Source of the DNA: Rickettsia typhi
GTDB lineage: Bacteria > Pseudomonadota > Alphaproteobacteria > Rickettsiales > UBA1997
DNA: 26,127 nucleotides
Direction: 5' to 3'
Assembly: GCA_945874115.1 (NCBI GenBank)
Contig: CAMCFD010000010.1
Location: 1 to 26,127, forward strand
The notes under the pieces are model-generated. The model saw nothing but the letters and a program-made list of their open reading frames with translations, did not search any database and was not told the origin of the DNA. Made by a program: the position numbers and the translations under genes. Shown piece after piece: positions 1-7,794 of this stretch. Each line of letters opens with the position of its first letter. Positions within the stretch are counted from its first letter, which is position 1.

Positions 1-1953
1 GATTTTTCAAGGCTTCGAGCTTTTATCGAAAAAACCGAAAAAGGTCGCGCAAAAACTGATCAAAGAACGGCTTTTTTGTTTAAAAATTTTATAGAACACA
101 AGACTTTACAAAATGTTTCGTTTTTAGATGAAATATTTTATACAAAAAGCGGCGATAAAAGAGCGAAAATTGTTACTAAAGAATTCGAAGAAGAAGCTGA
201 TTTTGTTGATGAAATAGCAGTTTTGGTTGATGATTTTTTTGATTTATTAAATTCTTATAAAATTGCAAAATCGAGTGAATTTTTATTACAGTTTGTTGAT
301 AAAATTTTGCAAAAATATTCAGAAATTAAGGCGCAAAATTCATTTTTAGATTATAATGATTTGATTATCAAAACCAATGAATTGCTTGCAAATGAAGAGT
401 TTAGTGACTGGGTGAAGTTTCGAATGGACGGATTTTTTGATCATATTTTAATTGACGAATCGCAAGACACTAATCATCACCAATGGGCGATAATAAAGGC
501 TTTGAGCGATGATTTTTTTAGCGGAATTTCGGCCTCAAATCAAGAGCGTTCACTTTTTATTATTGGTGACGATAAGCAATCAATCTATAGTTTTCAAGGT
601 GCGAAACCAAATATAAGTCACGAGATTTTTGATTTTTATAAAGAAAAAACTTTTGATTCAAAATATGAAATTAAGAAAGTTGAGTTGCAAAATTCATTTC
701 GTTCATTGCCAAAAATTTTAGAATTTGTTGATAATATTTTTGCGCAAAATGAATCGTTCAAAAAGATTGACTATAAGCCTCATAGCGCGATTAGACAAGG
801 CGAGGGCGTGGTAGAAATTTGGCCAAGAATCGAGTCGCAAAAAAAAGAAAAAGAAACGAGTTTTGAGTGGAAAAATTATGCAACTGATGAGAATTTTGAA
901 GATGAAGAATTTTGTCAAAAAGAAGAAATGGCGAACAGAATTGCTGACAAAATTTTAACTTGGATTGATGAAAAGAAACAGCTGACGGGCCTTGGAAATA
1001 AAGGAGAAAACCGCCAAATTGATTTTTGTGATATTATGATTTTATTAAGAAACCGCGCCAATGGTTTTGATAAAATTTTGCAGAGAATTTTCGATAAAAA
1101 ATCCATTCCGTTTAAAGGTGTGAAAAAAGTAAAATTTAGTGATGAAATTATAATCCAAGATTTGCTTAGCGCTGCTAAATTCGTGCTTTTGCAAGATGAT
1201 GATTTGAATTTGGCCTGTTTATTAAAATCACCAATTTTCTCATTTAGTGAAGAAAAATTATTAGAAGTTTGTCTGATAAAAAATGAAAAAGAAATAAGTT
1301 TGAATGAGGCTCTGAAGCTTGCAGGACAAGCTTTTGAACAAGATGTTGAGAAATTGGAAGAAGTTATTTTAGAGTCGCAAAACATAAGTTCGTATGATTT
1401 TTTTGCGAATTTAATTGACGAAGACTTGCGTAAAAAATTTGCTGCTGAATTTGGCGAGAATGCCTTTTTGGTGATTGATAAATTTATGCTTGAAGTCGCG
1501 GATTTTTGTGCGAAAAACCTCCCGAATTTGCAAAAATTTCTTGAATATGTTGACAAAATTAATCCCTCAATTTCGCTTATTGATCCGTCTTCGAATTGTG
1601 TTTTAATTTCGACAATTCACTCTGCGAAAGGTCTGCAGGCGCCGATTGTCATTTTGCCCGATTGCTGTTTTAGTTTCAATAAAATGCAGGCCGCGAAGGA
1701 AAATTTATTGTGGATTAATTTCTCCGACGAAGTTTTTGGTGACGCAGAATTGCCAATTTGGTTGGTGAGAAAAAATGAGGCGAATAGCATTGTGAAAAAG
1801 GCCAAAGAAAATCGCTTGAAAGAGTTGAAAGATGAATATTGGCGCCTGTTCTATGTTGCTTTGACGCGCGCTGAGAACGAGCTTTATATTTCTGGTTTTG
1901 GTGGTGATAATGACGAAGATTCATGGTATAATTTGGCGCAAATCGCGATTTAG
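1..1953 (+). CDS. addA: AddA-type double-strand-break repair helicase, 3' part, no nuclease domain
   Basis: This is the C-terminal 650 residues of a UvrD/AddA superfamily 1 helicase. The frame is open from base 1, so the N-terminus with the Walker A motif lies outside the window; the TTG at 76 is internal. Helicase motifs appear in order: DESQDT (motif II, near base 454), GDDKQSIYSFQGA (III, near 565), NSFRS (IV, near 691), STIHSAKGLQAP (V, near 1609) and YVALTRAENEL (VI, near 1852). The TIHSAKGLQAP form and the WYNLAQIAI end match alphaproteobacterial AddA, which unwinds DNA ends for recombinational repair together with AddB. Family members normally continue for some 200 or more residues into a PD-(D/E)XK nuclease domain. 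This protein stops just after motif VI, so it would act as a helicase only. Another UvrD/Rep-like helicase is possible but fits less well. No addB or trxA gene is adjacent downstream. Confidence 0.85.
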   Translation, partial: DFSRLRAFIEKTEKGRAKTDQRTAFLFKNFIEHKTLQNVSFLDEIFYTKSGDKRAKIVTKEFEEEADFVDEIAVLVDDFFDLLNSYKIAKSSEFLLQFVDKILQKYSEIKAQNSFLDYNDLIIKTNELLANEEFSDWVKFRMDGFFDHILIDESQDTNHHQWAIIKALSDDFFSGISASNQERSLFIIGDDKQSIYSFQGAKPNISHEIFDFYKEKTFDSKYEIKKVELQNSFRSLPKILEFVDNIFAQNESFKKIDYKPHSAIRQGEGVVEIWPRIESQKKEKETSFEWKNYATDENFEDEEFCQKEEMANRIADKILTWIDEKKQLTGLGNKGENRQIDFCDIMILLRNRANGFDKILQRIFDKKSIPFKGVKKVKFSDEIIIQDLLSAAKFVLLQDDDLNLACLLKSPIFSFSEEKLLEVCLIKNEKEISLNEALKLAGQAFEQDVEKLEEVILESQNISSYDFFANLIDEDLRKKFAAEFGENAFLVIDKFMLEVADFCAKNLPNLQKFLEYVDKINPSISLIDPSSNCVLISTIHSAKGLQAPIVILPDCCFSFNKMQAAKENLLWINFSDEVFGDAELPIWLVRKNEANSIVKKAKENRLKELKDEYWRLFYVALTRAENELYISGFGGDNDEDSWYNLAQIAI

Positions 1954-1976
1954 AAATTTTCTTGATACGAAAAAAC

Positions 1977-2004
1977 TTGAGAATTGCAATGTTTGCAATA
2001 TAAT
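1977..2004 (+). promoter_or_regulatory. Sigma-70-type promoter for hisZ
   Basis: TTGAGA (1977-1982) is followed by a 16-base spacer and a perfect TATAAT (1999-2004). It lies just after the addA stop codon and about 35 bases before the hisZ ATG at 2039, so hisZ can be transcribed separately from addA. This rests on sequence match alone. Confidence 0.6.
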
Positions 2005-2038
2005 ATCATTCTTTTAATTTAAGTTTTTGAATCATTTT

Positions 2039-2956
2039 ATGACAGAGAGAAGCCTTTTGCCCGTTGGTTTTTACGATTTAATTTTTGATGAGGCGCAAGA
2101 AAATCATCGCAAAATCAATCTCGCGCTAGATTTTTTTATGCGCGCGCATTATCGTTTGATAAAAACTCCACTGCTTGAGTTTGCGCAAAATTTCTCAGAT
2201 AAACAAATTCAAAATTCATTCACTTTGGTTGATGTTATTTCTGGCAAAAATTTGGTTTTGCGAAATGACATAACGCCCCAAATTGCGAGAGTTGTTTCGA
2301 CTTTTTTTAGACAAGGCGACCTTCCGCTTAAAATTTGCTATGTTGGCGATGTGCTGTTTACTAAGAGCAACGAGCTTTATGCTGACCGTCAATCTACACA
2401 AGTTGGGCTTGAAATTATTGGCTGTGATGAACATTCTCACTTTGAAATTATCGCGCGCATTTTACAAATTTTGCCACAAATTTTGACGAAAAAATGTATC
2501 ATTGAATTTTCTTTGCCAAACTTCGCGCAAATTTTGTGTGCAGAATTAAAAATCGCGCAAAGCGAAGATCTGATTGATTCTATAAGAAAGAAAGATGTTT
2601 TATTAATTAAAAAACTAGCGGGAAAAAATGCTGATTTAATATCAGAAATTGTGCTTTGGAATAATGATTTAGAAAATTTGTCAAAATTAATTTTAAGCAA
2701 AGCTAATTCGAAGGAAATTGCGCTAAAGCTAGAAAATGCTTTGTTGATAAAAGATTATGTGGCTAAAAATTTCGCAGAAGTTGAAATTTGCTTCGATTTA
2801 TTCGGTGATGATAAAAATTCTTATCATGAAGAAATCGCGTTTGATATATTTTGCGAGGGTTTTTCTTATCCAATTGCGCGTGGTGGAAAATATAAAATTA
2901 ATGCGATCGATGCTGTTGGTGCAACGATTTACATGAATTATTTAAGACGAGTCTAG
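2039..2956 (+). CDS. hisZ: ATP phosphoribosyltransferase regulatory subunit HisZ (HisRS-like)
   Basis: This 305-residue protein has the class II aminoacyl-tRNA synthetase-like fold of HisZ. The start LLPVGFYDL and an LRNDITPQIARVV segment (the HisZ form of motif 2) are characteristic, and the C-terminal ARGGKY resembles the GGRYD motif. HisZ has no tRNA-charging activity; it forms a hetero-octamer with the short form of HisG and is needed for the first step of histidine synthesis. HisZ is usually nearer 380 residues, so this one is compact. It lacks the anticodon-binding domain of true HisRS. ATG 2039 is preferred over the in-frame TTG at 2027. No ribosome-binding site is seen. No hisG or other his gene is in the window. 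The stop overlaps the stop of the convergent gene in a shared CTAG. A divergent HisRS paralogue of another role is the main alternative. Confidence 0.8.
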   Translation: MTERSLLPVGFYDLIFDEAQENHRKINLALDFFMRAHYRLIKTPLLEFAQNFSDKQIQNSFTLVDVISGKNLVLRNDITPQIARVVSTFFRQGDLPLKICYVGDVLFTKSNELYADRQSTQVGLEIIGCDEHSHFEIIARILQILPQILTKKCIIEFSLPNFAQILCAELKIAQSEDLIDSIRKKDVLLIKKLAGKNADLISEIVLWNNDLENLSKLILSKANSKEIALKLENALLIKDYVAKNFAEVEICFDLFGDDKNSYHEEIAFDIFCEGFSYPIARGGKYKINAIDAVGATIYMNYLRRV

Positions 2957-4473
2957 TTTGAGTTGGTGTCGTTTTCGATTTCGATGCCATCTCGTTTCAT
3001 CATTTGACGCCACTCATATTCTTCTTGTTCTTCGCGCGTTCTCTTGATGTTGAAAGCATCTTCATTATCATAATCAATATTCTTTATTTCTAGAGGGTCG
3101 AGGCGATAAATCATGTGATATTTATCGCCGCGCATTTCGCTGAAAACTTCGAAATAATTATTAAATCGATCTTCGACTCTGAAAATTATTTTCGGGTTTT
3201 TGTCTTTTTTGTTTTCAACATATAAATCTTGTAAAAAATATCTTTTGTGGGCGTTTTTATAGGCGATATCGATTTTGGTTTCGCTGTCGAAAATCACTTC
3301 GACGATGGTTAATTTCCAGTCATTTTTAACTTTTTGCGCAATTGCCGTAAGCGACGTGATGCTTACATAATCGTCGCCAAGCTCGATGTCGTTGCTTTGG
3401 CGCAACATATAAAGATTGAAGGCGAAAGTTAGCGGCTTATTTTTTATTTTCCATAAATATGTCAGCGATAAATTGTCAACTGTTTCTTGGTCGATATAGC
3501 GTTTTAAGAAAAAATCTTCAACTTTTTTTACCAATTGCGGGTGTGCTTTTAAATCATCTTTCCAAAAAATTGGATAGTTGCGATTTGGCGCTTCAATCAA
3601 TTGCCATTTTTCTTCAAGGTGATAACCCTTTAATTTAAAGGTTCGGTTCCATTTTGTGACATATTTTCTGTCAATTAAAATATTCTTTTTGAAAACTATA
3701 TTTTTGGTGTCAATTTTTTTTCCGACATTTTTACCCTCATCTTTTGTTAAATATTTTTTTTGAATAAATTCTTCCAATTTTTTCTTCGAAAAGTCATCTT
3801 GTTTTTGCTTAGAAATTTTAAGAATTTCCTTGTCTTTTTTTAGTGATTCGTCAATAAAATCAAACGCGTTCAAGCTTGATTTTAGAGCGATTTTCACCAA
3901 TTCTTTGTCAGCGCGAATTTCATCTGGCGCATACATTATGAGCGCGCCGTTGTCTTCAAAGGCAAGTTTGGCGTGTTCTTTCGACGATTTAATTCTTTTT
4001 GATGCGAATAAATAATTGCGCGAATCGTTTTTGATCATTTTTCGCATAAAAATTATATTATCGCGCAATTTTTCATCGGCATATTTTAGCGCGTCGCGGT
4101 CAATGTAGGTTGTGCGTTCAATAAAAATTTTGTCATTGCGCAGGCGACTTGAGGCATATTGCAAAATTTCGGGGTGAACTTTCATCAATCTGGTGACGAA
4201 ATTTTCGTTATCTTTGAAAATATTTTCAGAATTTGCGAGCTGCGAAGAGTCTATGATAGAGGCTTGGAAGATTAATTTGTGATTCGCTCTTAAACATCCG
4301 GCGAGAGAACTTATGGCGTTTGGATTATTTTTTTTGACCTCGTTTATAACGCGATCAAAACTTTCTTTGGTGAGTAGGCATTCGTCATAATCAATATCGC
4401 GAAATGAAGCGAAGGCAGAATTGGTAAGGATTTCTAGGAATAAAACCGCTAATAATAGTTGGCATTTTTTCAT
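2953..4473 (-). CDS. Secreted protein with seven 25-residue repeats (DUF4116-like), function unknown
   Basis: This 506-residue protein has a likely Sec signal peptide at residues 1-22 (MKK, hydrophobic core, ending SAFA before SFRD). Residues 50-224 form seven consecutive units of exactly 25 residues, with an approximate pattern of Leu at position 5, Tyr-Ala at 7-8, Leu-Arg at 12-13, Asp at 15 and a hydrophobic residue at 18. The clearest unit contains ILQYASSRLRNDKIF. The pattern resembles DUF4116 alpha-helical repeats. A Lys-rich linker (about 222-265) leads to a unique, charged and aromatic C-terminal region of about 240 residues that I do not recognise. The gene starts 14 bases after the nuoK stop on the same strand, so it is probably the last gene of the nuoHIJK transcript. 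Export to the periplasm or beyond is inferred. The repeats suggest protein binding rather than catalysis. A role in complex I assembly cannot be claimed from position alone. Confidence 0.75.
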   Translation of the reverse strand: MKKCQLLLAVLFLEILTNSAFASFRDIDYDECLLTKESFDRVINEVKKNNPNAISSLAGCLRANHKLIFQASIIDSSQLANSENIFKDNENFVTRLMKVHPEILQYASSRLRNDKIFIERTTYIDRDALKYADEKLRDNIIFMRKMIKNDSRNYLFASKRIKSSKEHAKLAFEDNGALIMYAPDEIRADKELVKIALKSSLNAFDFIDESLKKDKEILKISKQKQDDFSKKKLEEFIQKKYLTKDEGKNVGKKIDTKNIVFKKNILIDRKYVTKWNRTFKLKGYHLEEKWQLIEAPNRNYPIFWKDDLKAHPQLVKKVEDFFLKRYIDQETVDNLSLTYLWKIKNKPLTFAFNLYMLRQSNDIELGDDYVSITSLTAIAQKVKNDWKLTIVEVIFDSETKIDIAYKNAHKRYFLQDLYVENKKDKNPKIIFRVEDRFNNYFEVFSEMRGDKYHMIYRLDPLEIKNIDYDNEDAFNIKRTREEQEEYEWRQMMKRDGIEIENDTNSN

Positions 4474-4487
4474 GAAATTGCCTTGTT

Positions 4488-4799
4488 TTATCCTTTAAGG
4501 GAAGAAATATTTTCGGTTTCAATATTTTTGTGATTATTGAAATAAATCACTAAAATCGCTAGGCCAATCGCGGCTTCGGCGCCGGCAACTGTCAGGATAA
4601 AAATAGAGAAAATTTGGCCATTCAAATCTTGTAAAAACGATGAAAAAGCCACAAAATTAATGTTGGTCGCAAGAAGCATCAGTTCAATTGAAACAAGGAG
4701 CGAAATGATATTTTTGCGATTGATAAAAATGCCGCTAATTCCGATACAAAAAAGAATTAGAGATAAAATTATAAAATGGTTCAATGTTAGATTTGTCAT
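4488..4799 (-). CDS. nuoK: NADH-quinone oxidoreductase subunit K
   Basis: NuoK is a small membrane subunit of respiratory complex I and part of the proton-pumping arm. The 103-residue length is typical. Three transmembrane helices are visible, and the two buried glutamates essential in the family are present: E39 in SIELMLLATN and E75 in VAGAEAAIGLAI, matching Glu36 and Glu72 of E. coli. The ATG overlaps the nuoJ stop by 4 bases (ATGA), a sign of translational coupling. This is one of the few genes here with a Shine-Dalgarno-like stretch (GGAGAGGG ending about 9 bases upstream, within the nuoJ end). Confidence 0.96.
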   Translation of the reverse strand: MTNLTLNHFIILSLILFCIGISGIFINRKNIISLLVSIELMLLATNINFVAFSSFLQDLNGQIFSIFILTVAGAEAAIGLAILVIYFNNHKNIETENISSLKG

Positions 4800-5410
4800 A
4801 ATTCGATTCCCTCTCCTGATTTAACTTTCACGATTTCAAGCGAATTTTCTTTGTTGCGCATTGTCTGGTCGCTGATCTTTTGCTTTCTCATGAAGCGAGT
4901 TTTTTCACTTAAAGTTAAGACGATAGCGCCAATCATCGCGACAAAAAGTATTGCGCCCGAAAGTTGAAATGGCAAGAAAAAGTCGGTGTATAATATGTTG
5001 CCAATCGCTTGTGTATTTTGTGTTGATTCTGTGATCGGGAAAAGTGAGGCTCTTGAATAATCGCCAATTAGCGAAACTTTGATGATTAAAAATATTTCTA
5101 AAAACAACACCAAGACTAGAGAAATCAGGATTGGGATTGTTTTATTGACGCGCTTTTTAAGCTCACTTTTATCGACATTTAACATCATCACGACGAAGAG
5201 GAACAAAACCGCGATGGCGCCAACATAGACAATAACCAGAAGCATTGCCAAGAATTCTGCGCCAAGAATAACAAAAAGGCCAGCAGCGTTTAAGAAGGCC
5301 AAAATTAAAAACATCACGCAATGAACCATGTTGCGCGAGCTTACAACAACAATGGCTGATGAAATTAAAACGAGAGAAAATAGGTAAAATAAAATTAATG
5401 TAAAATCCAT
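4796..5410 (-). CDS. nuoJ: NADH-quinone oxidoreductase subunit J
   Basis: NuoJ is a 204-residue membrane subunit of complex I with five predicted helices, sitting between the quinone site and the antiporter-like subunits. The family signature is clear at about residues 48-77, ILGAEFLAMLLVIVYVGAIA and onwards, including E52 and the glycine-containing TM3 (YVGAIAVLF) that forms the pi-bulge region. A hydrophilic tail of about 35 residues follows the last helix. The gene starts 1 base after the nuoI stop and overlaps nuoK by 4 bases, so it is part of one tight operon. It has no visible Shine-Dalgarno sequence and ends in TGA, which shows that TGA is a normal stop here. Confidence 0.96.
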   Translation of the reverse strand: MDFTLILFYLFSLVLISSAIVVVSSRNMVHCVMFLILAFLNAAGLFVILGAEFLAMLLVIVYVGAIAVLFLFVVMMLNVDKSELKKRVNKTIPILISLVLVLFLEIFLIIKVSLIGDYSRASLFPITESTQNTQAIGNILYTDFFLPFQLSGAILFVAMIGAIVLTLSEKTRFMRKQKISDQTMRNKENSLEIVKVKSGEGIEL

Positions 5411-5411
5411 A

Positions 5412-5906
5412 TTATCTATAAGTTATGTCAGATTCAATATTGTGGCGCAGGGCGTATTCAAAGCGTTCGCCATTAGCCAAAAGTTTTTCTTTGTTGTAAT
5501 AAAGTTCTTCGCGCGTTTCGGTCGCAAATTCGAAATTCGGTCCTTCGACGATGGCATCAACTGGGCAGGCTTCTTGACACATTCCGCAATAAATACATTT
5601 TATCATGTCGATGTCATATTTTGTGGTGCGTCTGCTGCCGTCGGCTCTTTCTTCGGCTTCGATTGTGATTGCTTGCGCGGGGCAAATCGCCTCGCATAAT
5701 TTGCAGGCGATACATCTCTCTTCGCCGTTTGGATAGCGTCTTAAAGCGTGTTCGCCGCGAAAACGTGGGCTTAGCGGCCCTTTTTCATAGGGATAATTTA
5801 TCGTAACTTTTTTCTTGAAGAAATATTTCAGCGTTAAATAATGGCCGAAAATTATTTCTCTTAATAAAAATTGATGTAAAGATTTCAATAAACGCATTTT
5901 TTGCAA
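5412..5906 (-). CDS. nuoI: NADH-quinone oxidoreductase subunit I (2x 4Fe-4S ferredoxin-type)
   Basis: NuoI (TYKY in mitochondria) carries clusters N6a and N6b, which pass electrons towards N2 and quinone in the connecting module of complex I. In the 164 residues, both CxxCxxCxxxCP motifs are intact: C65, C68, C71, C75 and C104, C107, C110, C114. The N-terminal amphipathic segment and the PLSPRFRGEHALRRYPNGEE stretch are typical of the alphaproteobacterial/mitochondrial form. The start could be M1 (5906) or M4. The gene is 4 bases after nuoH and 1 base before nuoJ. Confidence 0.97.
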   Translation of the reverse strand: MQKMRLLKSLHQFLLREIIFGHYLTLKYFFKKKVTINYPYEKGPLSPRFRGEHALRRYPNGEERCIACKLCEAICPAQAITIEAEERADGSRRTTKYDIDMIKCIYCGMCQEACPVDAIVEGPNFEFATETREELYYNKEKLLANGERFEYALRHNIESDITYR

Positions 5907-5910
5907 ATTT

Positions 5911-6921
5911 TTATTGTATGAATACTACATAAGCCGAAGTTCCTACGACCCAAATTAATGAAAATGGTAAAAATATTTTCCAGCCAAGGCGCATCAATTG
6001 GTCATAGCGATAGCGTGGCAAAGTGGCGCGAACCCAAATGAACCAGAACAAAATTAGGACGATTTTTAGAATAAGCCAAATTGCACCCGGAATTGCATTG
6101 AAAAAATCATTATCAAAAGGAGGCAACCAGCCGCCCAAAAATAAGAGCGCGGCAAAGGCTGAAATTAAAATCATGTTAGCATATTCACCAAGGAAAAACA
6201 ACGAAAATGGCATTGAGCTATATTCGACGTTATAACCCGCGACAAGCTCAGATTCTGCCTCTGGCAAGTCAAAAGGAAGGCGGTTTGTTTCAGCAAGCCC
6301 CGAAACTAAAAACAAGATGAACATCGGAAACATCGGCAAAACGAACCAGTGATCTGATTGTGCCAATACGACTTCTTTTAAATCGAGCGAGCCCGCCAAA
6401 AGAACGACAGAAATTATGATTAAGCCAATCGAAACTTCATATGAAATCATTTGTGCTGAAGAGCGAATCGCGCCCAAGAACGCATATTTTGAATTACTCG
6501 CCCAGCCTGAAATTATGATTCCATAGACGCCAAGAGATGAGGCCGCCAGCAAATATGTAATTCCAACATTAATGTGAGCAATTGCAAAAGTTTCGCTAAA
6601 TGGAATTACGGCCCAGCCAATAAGAGCAAGGGTAAAGGTGATGATTGGCGCCATCAAAAACAAAACTTTATTTGCGTTTGAGGGGATGATGACTTCTTTA
6701 AGCATCAACTTTAAGCCGTCGGCAAGGGGTTGTAGCAAGCCGAATGGGCCAACGACGTTTGGTCCTTTGCGAAGCTGCATCGCGCCGATGACTTTGCGCT
6801 CCATCAATGTTAAGTAGGCAACAGCGCCAACCAAAGGCAAAGTAACCAACAAAATATTTCCAATTATTGGCAATATTACAGTCAGTAAAGTTTCGGTAAA
6901 ATTGTTAAATAAAGCTTCCAT
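5911..6921 (-). CDS. nuoH: NADH-quinone oxidoreductase subunit H
   Basis: NuoH (ND1) is the membrane subunit that forms most of the quinone-binding chamber of complex I. The 336 residues hold eight to nine helices. Diagnostic stretches are MERKVIGAMQLRKGPNVVG (40-58) and ETNRLPFDLPEAESELVAGY (211-230) followed by NVEYSS, which contain the acidic residues linking quinone chemistry to proton pumping. It is the first gene of the nuoHIJK unit. Most proteobacterial nuo operons have nuoG directly before it; here the preceding gene is pgpA and nuoH has its own promoter. Confidence 0.97.
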   Translation of the reverse strand: MEALFNNFTETLLTVILPIIGNILLVTLPLVGAVAYLTLMERKVIGAMQLRKGPNVVGPFGLLQPLADGLKLMLKEVIIPSNANKVLFLMAPIITFTLALIGWAVIPFSETFAIAHINVGITYLLAASSLGVYGIIISGWASNSKYAFLGAIRSSAQMISYEVSIGLIIISVVLLAGSLDLKEVVLAQSDHWFVLPMFPMFILFLVSGLAETNRLPFDLPEAESELVAGYNVEYSSMPFSLFFLGEYANMILISAFAALLFLGGWLPPFDNDFFNAIPGAIWLILKIVLILFWFIWVRATLPRYRYDQLMRLGWKIFLPFSLIWVVGTSAYVVFIQ

Positions 6922-6954
6922 TTTTAAAATCTTGTAAATTTTATAATTCTTGCC

Positions 6955-6984
6955 ATTATAACATTATTTATCTTAAAAAGTCAA
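6955..6984 (-). promoter_or_regulatory. Sigma-70-type promoter for the nuoHIJK operon
   Basis: On the minus strand TTGACT (6984-6979), an 18-base spacer and a perfect TATAAT (6960-6955) precede nuoH. Transcription would start near 6948, giving a leader of about 27 bases before the ATG at 6921. It separates nuoHIJK from pgpA upstream. Confidence 0.65.
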
Positions 6985-7071
6985 GATGACGCTTAGAGCC
7001 TATTCCTAAATAATCTGAATACGTCTTTTTGTTAATTTTTGCTGTTATTTGCAAATTTCGCGCAAAAAATT

Positions 7072-7794
7072 TTAATATCCGTGCAATTGCAAAATAGAAT
7101 TTTTGTAAAATATAAATAATGTAATGTTGAGAAGTGCGGTTACGACGCCGGCAACAATATCGTCAAGCATTACTCCAAACGCGTTTTTTATGTTACGATC
7201 GATCGAGCCGATAATCCACGGTTTTGCGATGTCGAGTGTGCGAAAAAGTAAGAAACATAAAAACATGTGGGCAAACATCACGATTTTGGTCAACATCCAG
7301 CTTTCTTCGTGATAATATTGTCGAACCAAAGGATAGGTTAAGCAAAGTGCTAGAAGCTGTCCGACGACTTCATCAATAACTATTGAAGGATGATCTTCTT
7401 CGGCAAAATTTCGCGCATAAATTGGGATAAAAATAATCGCGTAAAATGTCAATATTATGATTAATGTGAACCAAAAAAGATTTTCGTAAAGTGCGGGAAG
7501 TTGAATTTTTGCAAAAGATGTCGTGACTAAAAGCCATAAAAGTACGGTCACAAAACTGGCGAGTGTTCCGGGTGCATTTTTAATTTTTCCACAACCAAGA
7601 AAAGTCAGAAAATGAGTTATGAATTTTAATTTTAATGCACCGATTTTTCCGCTGCTAATCATTATGTTTATTAGTCTTAAGCGAGTTTTTCGAAAATTTC
7701 TGATTTTATTTTTTCTTTTATCGCTAAGATCCATTTTTTGCGAAAGCGTGTCTAGAATTTTATCAATCATATTAAAATTTTTTATATATCCCAT
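7072..7794 (-). CDS. pgpA: Phosphatidylglycerophosphatase A
   Basis: PgpA dephosphorylates phosphatidylglycerophosphate to phosphatidylglycerol in the inner membrane. Family motifs are present: NAPGTLASF (73-81), SIVIDEVVGQ (137-146), FRTLDIAKPWII (184-195) and GVMLDDIVAG (207-216), the acidic ones being the likely metal/catalytic residues. Hydrophobic helices lie at about 82-92, 106-126, 170-185 and 213-230. The protein is 240 residues, whereas PgpA is usually about 155-175. The excess is a basic, hydrophilic N-terminal stretch of about 45-55 residues. Starting at M45 (7662) would give a normal length, so the true start is uncertain. The first ATG (7794) lies in a possible RNA structure shared with the spacer after dapE. 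dapE, on the same strand, is 112 bases upstream. Confidence 0.88.
   Translation of the reverse strand: MGYIKNFNMIDKILDTLSQKMDLSDKRKNKIRNFRKTRLRLINIMISSGKIGALKLKFITHFLTFLGCGKIKNAPGTLASFVTVLLWLLVTTSFAKIQLPALYENLFWFTLIIILTFYAIIFIPIYARNFAEEDHPSIVIDEVVGQLLALCLTYPLVRQYYHEESWMLTKIVMFAHMFLCFLLFRTLDIAKPWIIGSIDRNIKNAFGVMLDDIVAGVVTALLNITLFIFYKNSILQLHGY

Noticed and set aside
915..1556. Long open frame on the minus strand inside addA (about 213 codons)
   Set aside because: It lies wholly within the strongly supported helicase gene, shows no family motif, and has the Ser/Phe/Lys-rich composition of an antisense shadow in AT-rich DNA.
1940..1951. 12-base palindrome AAATCGCGATTT at the addA end
   Set aside because: It has no loop and no U-tract, and falls mostly in coding sequence; a chance palindrome is as likely as a binding site.
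4796..4798. Possible reassignment of TGA, sometimes seen in AT-rich symbionts
   Set aside because: nuoJ ends at TGA in the expected place with nuoK overlapping, and no gene in the window needs TGA read as tryptophan.
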